From contig JAMOMH010000026.1 in assembly GCA_027068675.1 (NCBI GenBank), positions 1 through 35,974 on the forward strand: DNA of 35,974 bases. The letters are read 5' to 3'. Numbering within the stretch: position 1 is the stretch's first letter; each line of letters begins with the position of its first letter. Position numbers and translations under genes: made by a program. Positions 1-6,790 of this stretch are shown here, piece after piece. The notes under the pieces are model-generated. The model made no database searches and was not told where the DNA came from. It saw only the letters and a program-made list of their open reading frames with translations. This stretch comes from Sedimenticola sp. GTDB lineage: Bacteria; Pseudomonadota; Gammaproteobacteria; Chromatiales; Chromatiaceae.

Positions 1-2
1 AA

Positions 3-371
3 ATGGTGCTGAGTGAGCCTGATGGGGAGGGTGGTGAAAGTGGTTTGCAACCAGCGGAGCCTCTCTATTTTAATGGCCTGATTCAGCGTAGTGATGGCCG
101 GACGATACTCTGGGTCAACGGTCAGCGAATGGATAAGAGGGGCGGTAGTGATGAGCTGACTCTGCACAGTCGTGCTGATCGGCAAAATCGCGTCAAGCTC
201 CGGCTTAAAAAAGAACAGCGTACCATTCAGCTTAAGCCTGGGCAGGCCTGGGATCCTACGGTGAAACAGGTTGTTGAGCATTTTCGTATTGAGAAAAAAA
301 AGCCAGAACTCCAGCAGATGTCTGACATGATGGAGAGCCGTACTGATCCTGTCATGATGGATGACTCCTGA
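3..371 (+). CDS. Pilus/secretion periplasmic accessory protein, probably 5'-truncated
   Basis: The protein is at least 122 residues. The frame is open from the window edge, so the true start may lie upstream and a signal or membrane anchor may be missing. The middle (about residues 20-90) alternates short beta-like stretches around the phrases LYFNGLIQRSDGRTILWVNG and IQLKPGQAWDP. This is the pattern of small periplasmic domains in type II secretion and MSHA-type pilus assembly proteins (GspC/PilP/MshK-like: an oligomer-interface strand, an 'NG' turn, then a final 'L.PGQ' strand). The three pilin-like genes that follow on the same strand, the first 14 nt downstream, support a role in pilus or pseudopilus assembly. 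The family assignment is inference from pattern and context; no single motif is decisive. Confidence 0.5.
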   Translation: MVLSEPDGEGGESGLQPAEPLYFNGLIQRSDGRTILWVNGQRMDKRGGSDELTLHSRADRQNRVKLRLKKEQRTIQLKPGQAWDPTVKQVVEHFRIEKKKPELQQMSDMMESRTDPVMMDDS

Positions 372-385
372 GCAGGTATGAAACG

Positions 386-1189
386 GTGATATTGGCAGTC
401 GACAAAAAGCGGCAGAGTGGTGCGGTACTGTTAGTGCTGTTGATTGTTGTCGTGTTGGGTATGGCCAGCCTGCTGGTCTCCAAGTTGGGTAAATTCAATA
501 CCTTTCAGCAGCGGGATCAACGCACCATGGTTGCTTTGGCTGAGGCTAAATCAGCGTTGTTGGGCTGGTCTGTTGCCCATCCGGTGCGTTCGGGTCTGAT
601 GCCATTTCCAGACCGGAATGGTGATGGGTTTTATGATGGCATGAGTGACTGTACCGCTGTGATCACGATTAATAACCTGATCGGGCAACTGCCGCGTTTT
701 AATGATGACCTGACTACCTTTCCTCCTCCCTGTGATGATACACAGCAAGGGTTGGGTCTGTTGCCGCTGGATGGCGCTGGTGAGGTGTTGTGGGTAGCTG
801 TCAGCCCAAAACTGCTCTATGACGATGCAGATAGCGATGGTGATGGTGATGCCTATCCCATTATTGATTCTGCATTGCTTACACTGCCGAACAGCAACTG
901 GTTTCGGCTTTTCGATGCATCGGGTGCGCTTCTGAGTGAGCGGGTGGCTGTTGTTATTATTGCCCCCGGCTTGCCAATGGATGGGCAGCAACGTACGGGT
1001 GCCGCCGGTATTGAACACTATCTGGATAGCGTCACCTTGGGTGCTACAACCTATAGTAATGCTGATTTGAATCGTGATTTTATTGCTGCTGATCCAGGTG
1101 TAGGTTTCAATGACCGGCTGGTCACTATTACGATTGATGAACTGCTGGATCAGGTGGATGCTGTTCAAACCCTGCGTTCTGGAGGGTGA
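386..1189 (+). CDS. PilX-like minor pilin / pseudopilin-like protein
   Basis: A 267-residue protein starting at a GTG. The N-terminus has basic residues, then SGAVLLVLLIVVVLGMASLL (residues 11-30), a class III-like signal with a long hydrophobic helix after a Gly-Ala junction. It lacks the Glu at position +5 of ordinary pilins, as is common for PilX-type minor pilins. After the helix it reads SALLGWSVAH and then FPDRNGDGFYD (residues 75-84). This matches the 'ALxGYAxAN..LPCPDxDGDG' pattern of a pilin-like family and gives a potential Ca2+-binding Asp loop. A second acidic loop (DADSDGDGD) follows near residue 150. The stop overlaps possible starts of the next gene, so the two are probably translationally coupled. 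The likely role is a minor subunit of a type IV pilus or pseudopilus. Confidence 0.65.
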   Translation: MILAVDKKRQSGAVLLVLLIVVVLGMASLLVSKLGKFNTFQQRDQRTMVALAEAKSALLGWSVAHPVRSGLMPFPDRNGDGFYDGMSDCTAVITINNLIGQLPRFNDDLTTFPPPCDDTQQGLGLLPLDGAGEVLWVAVSPKLLYDDADSDGDGDAYPIIDSALLTLPNSNWFRLFDASGALLSERVAVVIIAPGLPMDGQQRTGAAGIEHYLDSVTLGATTYSNADLNRDFIAADPGVGFNDRLVTITIDELLDQVDAVQTLRSGG

Positions 1190-1191
1190 TG

Positions 1192-1887
1192 ATGCTGAAG
1201 GTGAGGGGAGTCAGAGAGATGCAATGCAGAAGCAAACAGGGTGGATTTACCTTGATCGAGATGGCCATTGTTTTGCTGGTTATCGGTCTTTTGCTTGGCG
1301 GGTTGCTGACCCCACTCTCCAATAAAATAGAGAGTGAGCGGTACAAAGAGAGCAGCAGAGAGCTGGATAGGATTGTTGATGCCTTGATGGGCTACGCTGT
1401 AGCCAATAGGCGACTGCCCTGTGCTGATATGGATGGTGATGGCGATGATGGTGATGAAGCCATTGCGGACTGTAATAATGAAGGATTTGTACCCTGGCTT
1501 ACGCTTGGCGTTGGTAGAGAGGATGCTTGGGGCCATCCGATACGCTATCGGGTGGATGCCAGTTTTACCTCCCCTGTGGCACCGCCGGTGCCGGATCCGC
1601 CAAATACAAGCAGTAATTTCAGTATTGTTGATCGTGCTGGCGTGGCTTTGTCTCCCGTTAATCCAGATGCACCGGTTGTTATTCTCTTCTCCTGTGGCAA
1701 CGATGGTTTGCCCAATGGTGAGAATGATGCCAATGGTGCCGCTGATAGTGCAACCTGTGTAAATCCCGGTGCTCCCAATCCCATCTATGTGCAAGATGTG
1801 CCTGATGCAAGCTTTGATGACCTCCTCATTTGGTTGTCAAAAAATAGAGTTCTGAACCGAATGGTTGCGGCAGGCAAGTGGCCTTAG
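1192..1887 (+). CDS. Prepilin-like protein with GFTLIE leader-peptidase site
   Basis: This protein carries QGGFTLIEMAIVLLVIGLLLGGLL, a textbook type IV prepilin sequence: cleavage between Gly and Phe, Glu at +5, then the hydrophobic assembly helix. After it come ALMGYAVANRRLPCADMDGDGDDGD (in pieces: a small-residue helix, a Cys, an Asp-rich Ca2+-like loop) and DAWGHPIRYRVD. These mark a pilin-like family related to the preceding gene. Several starts are possible. The ATG at 1192 has GGAGGG at 1181-1186. The ATG at 1219 has AGGGGAG at 1203-1209 and would give a compact 9-residue leader, more typical of prepilins. A run of about 270 nt without a gene separates it from the next pilin. The product is predicted to be processed by a PilD/GspO-type peptidase and inserted in a pilus or pseudopilus. 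Confidence 0.75.
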   Translation: MLKVRGVREMQCRSKQGGFTLIEMAIVLLVIGLLLGGLLTPLSNKIESERYKESSRELDRIVDALMGYAVANRRLPCADMDGDGDDGDEAIADCNNEGFVPWLTLGVGREDAWGHPIRYRVDASFTSPVAPPVPDPPNTSSNFSIVDRAGVALSPVNPDAPVVILFSCGNDGLPNGENDANGAADSATCVNPGAPNPIYVQDVPDASFDDLLIWLSKNRVLNRMVAAGKWP

Positions 1888-2156
1888 CTGATTTTTTGTT
1901 ATCTGCAGAAAATATCTAAAAAATAGCTTAAACATATCTAACTTGCGCTAAATGTTCCGTTCTTGATGCGTTCTGTTGTTTTCCCCAAAAAATCATGAAT
2001 TAAACTCCCCAAGAGTTAAAGTTGTTTGATACTGAGTCGATACTAATCACAGATGATTTAAATATTCTCGGTTTTGCTGTTTCAATCCAGTTGATAGCCT
2101 CAAATTAATCGAGAGTTGGTGTGTTAGAGGGAAGAGACCGATTAGGAGGTCAACAG
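1888..2156. other. Intergenic region between two pilin-like genes
   Basis: About 270 nt, AT-rich, with no convincing ORF. It probably carries a promoter for the downstream pilin gene. I see no clear sigma-54 (GG-N10-GC) signature and no confident -35/-10 pair. It ends in a strong Shine-Dalgarno sequence, AGGAGGT, at 2144-2150. Confidence 0.5.
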
Positions 2157-2774
2157 ATGAATACAAGAGGTAAAAATGCCGGTTTTACACTGGTTGAAAT
2201 CGCAATTGTTCTGGTTATTATCGGGCTGCTGCTGGGTGGTGTATTGAAGGGCCAGCAGATGGTTGAGAATACCAAGTACAAGAATTTTAAACAGCAGATT
2301 GACTCGTATCGGGCGGCTGCCTACTCCTTTCAGGATCGTTATAAGGCACTGCCAGGTGATTATGCGTTGGCCTCGACCAAGCTCACGGCTCCCTCAGGCG
2401 TGACCATCCAGAATGGTAATGGTGATGGTAGTGTAGGTGGTGGGTATTGCAATGTGGCCAATGAAGAGTCATGCGTAGTCTGGCAGCATCTAATTCTAGC
2501 CGGTCTGATTGGTGGTGATGCCAGCGCAACCGATGCCACAGCACGTAGAGCGCATGCCTATGGTGGTGTCGTCAGCTCAATTGCGACTGGCAACTGGGCC
2601 AACGGCAGAAATGAACTGAAGGTTTTGATGCAGGGGGTACCGGGTGAGGCTGCACAGCGTCTGGATGATGAACTGGATGATGGCAATGCTACCTCAGGTG
2701 ATGTGGCACGCTACGGTGGTTCTGGTGCTACTTATGATCAGAATGCTTCGTTGAACGTATTTATTACGCTGTAA
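2157..2774 (+). CDS. Type IV pilin / type II pseudopilin-like protein
   Basis: The start is the ATG at 2157, placed 6 nt after a perfect AGGAGGT, rather than the in-frame GTG 36 nt upstream. The product is 205 residues. MNTRGKNAGFTLVEIAIVLV shows a short basic leader, the G/F cleavage site, Glu at +5 and the hydrophobic helix. It continues as KGQQMVENTKYKNFKQQIDSY and YSFQDRYKALPGDY, typical of a pilin-like family often listed as type II secretory pathway pseudopilins. The C-terminal region is Gly- and Asp-rich (for example NGNGDGSVGGG) with one Cys pair. Its strong ribosome site, separate leader region and following terminator suggest a well expressed, possibly major, subunit of this pilus or pseudopilus. 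Confidence 0.75.
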   Translation: MNTRGKNAGFTLVEIAIVLVIIGLLLGGVLKGQQMVENTKYKNFKQQIDSYRAAAYSFQDRYKALPGDYALASTKLTAPSGVTIQNGNGDGSVGGGYCNVANEESCVVWQHLILAGLIGGDASATDATARRAHAYGGVVSSIATGNWANGRNELKVLMQGVPGEAAQRLDDELDDGNATSGDVARYGGSGATYDQNASLNVFITL

Positions 2775-2785
2775 TTGGGTTGAAT

Positions 2786-2826
2786 AAAAACGCCCCAGGG
2801 GAGTCTTCCCTTGGGGCGTTTTTTTA
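2786..2826. terminator. Bidirectional intrinsic terminator
   Basis: A GC-rich hairpin: CGCCCC (2791-2796) pairs with GGGGCG (2813-2818), the stem extends inward through AGGGGA / TCCCTT with one wobble, and the loop is GTCT. A T run follows (2819-2825) and an A run precedes (2785-2790), so it can work in both directions. It sits between the converging pilin gene and xerC. Confidence 0.9.
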
Positions 2827-2908
2827 TGGGTAAAATATCTGGATTAAGCATCCTGCAATAATAGGATTGTATCTTTTTGGCTGTTGCCACCAGCAGAAAA
2901 TGTGAGAG

Positions 2909-3817
2909 TTATCTCTTTTTAGCACGCGGATGTGCGCGGTCATAGACCTGGGCTAGGTGCTGGAAATCAAGATGGGTGTAGATTTGGGTGGTGCTGATAT
3001 CAGCATGGCCGAGCAGTTCTTGCACCGCTCTTAAGTCACCTGATGACTCTAACAGATGAGTAGCAAAGGAGTGGCGTAACATGTGTGGGTGAATCTGTTG
3101 GGGTAGATTCAACCGCTTTGACCAATGACTAAGGCGCTGCTGAATGGCTCGTGGTGATAGACGGCTGCCTCGTTGGCTGACAAATAGTGCCCGTTCGGTC
3201 TCATTGGCCATCACTCCCCGAATTCTCATCCAGTGCTGAACAGCCTGTCGCGCTTGGGTACCAACAGGCACCACTCTCATCTTATTGCCTTTGCCTGTAA
3301 CCACCACAGCCGCTTCATCCATATCGATCTGGCCAACATCAATGGTGACCAGCTCTGATAGCCGCAAGCCTGAAGAGTAGAAAAGCTCCATGATGGCAAA
3401 GTCACGCACGGCCAAAGGGTCACTCTCTGGGTGATCAAGTAGCTGTGCCAGCTGATCAGCATCGAGGGTGGTGGGCAGTTTGCGTTGCACTTTAGGCGCA
3501 CGTACACCTTGAGCAGGGTTGGCGGTGACTAGGCGCTCTCTGAGTAGATAGCGGTAGAGGCTACGCAGGGTAGAGAGCTCACGTTGTAGTGATTTTGCTG
3601 CGATGCCATTGCGGTGTCGCCAGGCGATAAACTGACGTACCTGCTGCTGGGTAAGATGGCCCCAAGTGGTGATCGCATGCTCAGCAGCCCATTGACAGAA
3701 GTTTGTCAGGTCTCGCTGGTAGGCCTCGGTGGTACGTGGTGATAGACGACGTTCAAAACGTAGGTGGTTGAGAAACTGCTCACTTACTGCCAACAGTGGT
3801 GAGGCCGATTGAGACAC
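2909..3817 (-). CDS. xerC: Tyrosine recombinase XerC
   Basis: A 302-residue site-specific recombinase that, with XerD, resolves chromosome dimers at dif during division. The N-terminal core-binding (SAM-like) domain covers about residues 5-105. The catalytic domain holds the full set: Arg152 (GLRLSEL), Lys176 (TGKGNK), His245 and Arg248 (HPHMLRHSFATH), His271 (LLGHADIS) and the nucleophile Tyr280 (TTQIYTH). The length and the Pro-rich linker are normal for XerC. XerC rather than XerD is favoured by the position directly after dapF and DUF484, the classical lysA-dapF-DUF484-xerC order of gammaproteobacteria. Only 3 nt separate it from the DUF484 gene, so it is the last gene of that operon. Confidence 0.95.
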   Translation of the reverse strand: MSQSASPLLAVSEQFLNHLRFERRLSPRTTEAYQRDLTNFCQWAAEHAITTWGHLTQQQVRQFIAWRHRNGIAAKSLQRELSTLRSLYRYLLRERLVTANPAQGVRAPKVQRKLPTTLDADQLAQLLDHPESDPLAVRDFAIMELFYSSGLRLSELVTIDVGQIDMDEAAVVVTGKGNKMRVVPVGTQARQAVQHWMRIRGVMANETERALFVSQRGSRLSPRAIQQRLSHWSKRLNLPQQIHPHMLRHSFATHLLESSGDLRAVQELLGHADISTTQIYTHLDFQHLAQVYDRAHPRAKKR

Positions 3818-3820
3818 CGA

Positions 3821-4507
3821 TTAAATTCCTGGCGTAGCCACCAGCTGTAAGACACGGCAGATCACTTCACCCATATTTTTTAGGTAATCGGTGCTCTGTC
3901 CAGAGTGGTAGCGATCAGGATCATCACTACCAATTGCCAATAGCCCCATCATGTCACCATGGTTGAGTGGTACCAATGCGGTTGATTTGATTACATCAGC
4001 TTGGTCGGCAAAGAGGAGCTGCAGCTGTGCTTGCTTCAGGCGACCACAGATGGGGGCACCCAGGGTAAAGAAGTGTTCGAAGGCGGTGTATGTATCATCC
4101 ACCACCTCAGCCTGCTGGCCGGTTGGTGAGAAGAGCTGTAGTGCAACACTACTGGCATTAAACTCAGAGCAGAGTTGTGTCTGTAGAGTCTCAACCAGCT
4201 GGTCATAACTATCTGCCTCGATCAGTGAGAGCGTCAGTTGATGTAGACGGCTCTGTAGCTGATCATTCTCACGTGCAACAACGACCAACTCATTGAGCTG
4301 ATCACGGTAGTGGCTGCTTTGGCGTCGTAGATTGGCAAGCTGTCGCTCAACGAGTGAGACCGTGCCACCACTGGCATGCGGCACCTGTAGACGCTCAAGC
4401 AGGTCGGCATGGCGCTCAAAAAAATCGGGGTGCTCACTCAAGTAAGCGGCGATGGCGCTTTCGCTCTCTTCTATTGGCTGCAATGCCTCTTGTCTCTGGC
4501 TGCTCAT
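3821..4507 (-). CDS. DUF484 family protein
   Basis: A 228-residue cytoplasmic protein of the DUF484 family, whose members lie between dapF and xerC in many gammaproteobacteria. The N-terminus has the family phrase [12 protein letters not shown]-like (here [20 protein letters not shown]) and then [14 protein letters not shown] probable coiled coil follows (about residues 50-95). The C-terminal half (about 100-225) looks like a GAF-type fold, including ALVPL and [13 protein letters not shown]. No catalytic residues are evident and the function is unknown; the GAF-like fold suggests ligand or protein binding. Its start overlaps the dapF stop by 4 nt (ATGA), indicating translational coupling. Confidence 0.9.
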   Translation of the reverse strand: MSSQRQEALQPIEESESAIAAYLSEHPDFFERHADLLERLQVPHASGGTVSLVERQLANLRRQSSHYRDQLNELVVVARENDQLQSRLHQLTLSLIEADSYDQLVETLQTQLCSEFNASSVALQLFSPTGQQAEVVDDTYTAFEHFFTLGAPICGRLKQAQLQLLFADQADVIKSTALVPLNHGDMMGLLAIGSDDPDRYHSGQSTDYLKNMGEVICRVLQLVATPGI

Positions 4508-5340
4508 AGCTGAATACTCCCATCAAATACAGTAACGGCTGGGCCACTCATTATTATTGGGCATCCCTCCCCCGGCCACTCTATGAGCAGATCACCGCCC
4601 GGTAGAGTGACAGTCACTTGCTGATCAAGCAAGCCTAATAGATGACCGCTGACTACGGCTGCACAAGCGCCCGTGCCGCAGGCCATTGTCTCACCTGCTC
4701 CGCGCTCAAAGACACGCAGTTTAATCTGCTGCCGATCGACAATCTGCATAAAACCAACATTACAACGCTGTGGAAAACGCACATGTGACTCCAGCAACGG
4801 GCCAATATTCTCCAACGGTGCCATGGCAACAGACTCTACACGAAGCACGGCATGTGGATTGCCGATTGAGACGGCACTCAATTCAACAATTAGATGATCA
4901 ACCTCAAGTTCGTAGGTGACCGCCTGCTCTACGGCGATAAAAGGGATCTCTTCTGGGGCCAGTTGTGGCACACCCATATCGACCCGTACCAGCCCATCAT
5001 CCTGAAGTAGCAGGCGAATGTCACCCGCATTTGTACCCACAGGGATCTCTGCTTTATCACTTAGCCCCTTCTCCTGCACAAAGCGGGCGAAGCAGCGAGC
5101 GCCATTGCCACACTGCTCAACCTCGGTGCCATTAGCATTAATGATGCGATAGTAGAAATCGGTCGTTTCACTATGTGCCTTTTCAACTAATAAAATCTGG
5201 TCACAGCCAATGCCAAAACGACGATCTGCTATAAAACGGTACTGATCTTCACTCAACTCAATGGGCTGATTGATGGCATCGATCACAACAAAATCATTAC
5301 CGAGGCCGTGCATTTTAGTAAAGTTGATATTCATATTCAT
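4504..5340 (-). CDS. dapF: Diaminopimelate epimerase
   Basis: A 278-residue cytoplasmic enzyme that converts LL- to meso-diaminopimelate without a cofactor, in lysine and peptidoglycan synthesis. The two catalytic cysteines are visible: Cys77 in EQCGNGARC and Cys221 in MACGTGACA. The N-terminal [13 protein letters not shown] and the substrate-binding GNPHAV and ERGAGET are also present. The full length is typical. The start at 5340 overlaps the end of lysA by 4 nt, so the meso-DAP-forming and meso-DAP-decarboxylating enzymes are co-translated. An internal ATG two codons downstream would make no practical difference. Confidence 0.96.
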   Translation of the reverse strand: MNMNINFTKMHGLGNDFVVIDAINQPIELSEDQYRFIADRRFGIGCDQILLVEKAHSETTDFYYRIINANGTEVEQCGNGARCFARFVQEKGLSDKAEIPVGTNAGDIRLLLQDDGLVRVDMGVPQLAPEEIPFIAVEQAVTYELEVDHLIVELSAVSIGNPHAVLRVESVAMAPLENIGPLLESHVRFPQRCNVGFMQIVDRQQIKLRVFERGAGETMACGTGACAAVVSGHLLGLLDQQVTVTLPGGDLLIEWPGEGCPIIMSGPAVTVFDGSIQL

Positions 5341-6587
5341 TCTGGCAGCAGACTCTCGCCACGGTAGAGATCTTCTAGTGATTCACGCTGGCGTACCAGA
5401 TGGAATTGATCACCATCCACTATCACCTCAGCAACACGGGGGCGTGAGTTGTAGTTTGAACTCATGGTAAAACCGTAAGCACCACTGGAGCGAACTGCCA
5501 ACAGGTCACCCGCTGATAGGCTCAATTGACGTTTTTTACCAATAAAATCACCCGTCTCACAGACTGGGCCGACCAGATCATAACAGGCTGTTTTACCCAT
5601 TTTATTGGCCATGACGGGAATAATCTCCTGCCATGCTTGATAGAGCGCAGGGCGCAGTAGGTCATTCATAGCGGCATCAATGATGGCAAAGTTTTTCTCT
5701 GCGGTTGGTTTTAGAAATTCAACAGTAGTCAGCAGCAGGCCAGCATTACCCGCAATGGCTCTACCTGGCTCAAGGTAGATCTCTAAATCACGATCTTCTA
5801 ACCGTTGATAGAGTGCAGCGGCATATTCAGCCGGCTGTGGCGGCTGCTCATCAGCATAGCGGATACCCAAACCACCCCCTAGATCAAGATGTTTGATCTT
5901 GATGCCATCAGCCGCTAACTTATCCACCAATAGCAGTACACGGTCAAGTGCATCAAGGAATGGCTCTAACTCTGTCAACTGGCTGCCGATATGGCAGTCA
6001 ATCCCTATTACGTTTAGGTGGCAATCAGCCGCCGCTTGGTGATAAACCTCCGCTGCTTGGTTGATATCGATACCAAATTTATTCTCTTTCAGGCCGGTCG
6101 AGATGTAGGGGTGGGTTTTGGCATCCACATCTGGATTAACGCGTATAGAGATAGGAGCCTGTTTGCCCAGATCAGCCGCCACTTGGCTGAGACGTTCTAA
6201 CTCAGGAACTGACTCAATATTGAAGCAGCGAATGCCCACCTCCAGCGCACGTCGTATCTCATCAGACCTTTTGCCCAGGCCAGAAAAGAGCACTTTGCTT
6301 GGATCACCACCGGCAGCTATTACACGCTCTAACTCGCCGACTGAGACAATATCAAAGCCAGAGCCAAGTCGGGCAAAAAGGTTGAGTACGGCTAAATTTG
6401 AATTGGCCTTAACGGCAAAACAGATCAGATGTGGGTGCTCACCAAAAGCATCATTAAAGGCATGCCAATGGCGCTCAAGCGTTGCTCGTGAGTAGACATA
6501 ACAGGGTGTGCCATAACGCTCGGCAACCTTCTGTAGTGGCACCTGCTCGGCAAAAAGTTCGCCATCTTGGTAGTTAAAGTGATCCAT
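5337..6587 (-). CDS. lysA: Diaminopimelate decarboxylase
   Basis: A PLP-dependent fold-III decarboxylase that makes lysine from meso-DAP. I place the start at 6587 ([18 protein letters not shown]), giving 416 residues, the usual LysA length. The open frame extends upstream to 6659, but those 24 residues are unlike LysA and read through the lptM gene in another frame. PLP lysine: Lys60 in CFAVKANSN. Other signatures are [38 protein letters not shown] and the active-site Cys in GPVCETGDF, followed by SGAYG and a YNSRPR C-terminal motif. It overlaps lptM by 14 nt upstream and dapF by 4 nt downstream. Confidence 0.95.
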   Translation of the reverse strand: MDHFNYQDGELFAEQVPLQKVAERYGTPCYVYSRATLERHWHAFNDAFGEHPHLICFAVKANSNLAVLNLFARLGSGFDIVSVGELERVIAAGGDPSKVLFSGLGKRSDEIRRALEVGIRCFNIESVPELERLSQVAADLGKQAPISIRVNPDVDAKTHPYISTGLKENKFGIDINQAAEVYHQAAADCHLNVIGIDCHIGSQLTELEPFLDALDRVLLLVDKLAADGIKIKHLDLGGGLGIRYADEQPPQPAEYAAALYQRLEDRDLEIYLEPGRAIAGNAGLLLTTVEFLKPTAEKNFAIIDAAMNDLLRPALYQAWQEIIPVMANKMGKTACYDLVGPVCETGDFIGKKRQLSLSAGDLLAVRSSGAYGFTMSSNYNSRPRVAEVIVDGDQFHLVRQRESLEDLYRGESLLPE

Positions 6588-6705
6588 TTTGCTCTTGCTT
6601 GTCGGGAAGATAGAGCGCACCCGTCTGACCACAACCGGCCAAAAATAGGAGTGCGCCAAACAGGATATAAATCAGATAATGGAGATACTGATGTCTCTGT
6701 TTCAT
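6574..6705 (-). CDS. lptM: LPS-assembly lipoprotein LptM (YifL/LppL family)
   Basis: A 43-residue gene read directly from the minus strand. It begins MKQRHQYLHYLIYILFGALL, runs into the lipobox LAGC (lipidated Cys25) and continues GQTGALYLPDK. 'LAGCGQ.G.LYLP' is the conserved core of the small outer-membrane lipoprotein formerly YifL/LppL, now LptM, which helps LptD oxidative maturation at the LPS translocon. The location just before lysA is the classical place for this gene. The last 14 nt, including the stop at 6574-6576, overlap the start of lysA in a different frame. Recognition rests on the lipobox, the conserved residues after it and synteny; the function comes from the family. Confidence 0.88.
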   Translation of the reverse strand: MKQRHQYLHYLIYILFGALLFLAGCGQTGALYLPDKQEQNGSL

Positions 6706-6790
6706 GGTGAATTTATAGGCTGCTAAAAGTGTGAGTATAACGCAAACATCATACTACTAAGAAGATTTGAGATGATCTAAAGAGAGACGA

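Noticed and set aside
551-1168. Long minus-strand frame (205 codons) opposite the PilX-like gene
   Set aside because: Its composition is a by-product of the coding strand; no motif, no ribosome site, and the plus-strand gene is well supported.
1165-1794. Long minus-strand frame (209 codons) opposite the GFTLIE pilin gene
   Set aside because: It mirrors a well supported prepilin; the Thr/Ile-rich translation has no recognisable fold or signal.
2909-3817. xerC as an integrase marking a mobile element
   Set aside because: It lies in the conserved lysA-dapF-DUF484-xerC order and has normal XerC length; no element boundary or attachment site is visible nearby.
6588-6659. N-terminal extension of lysA
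   Set aside because: The 24 extra residues do not resemble LysA and coincide with lptM in another frame.
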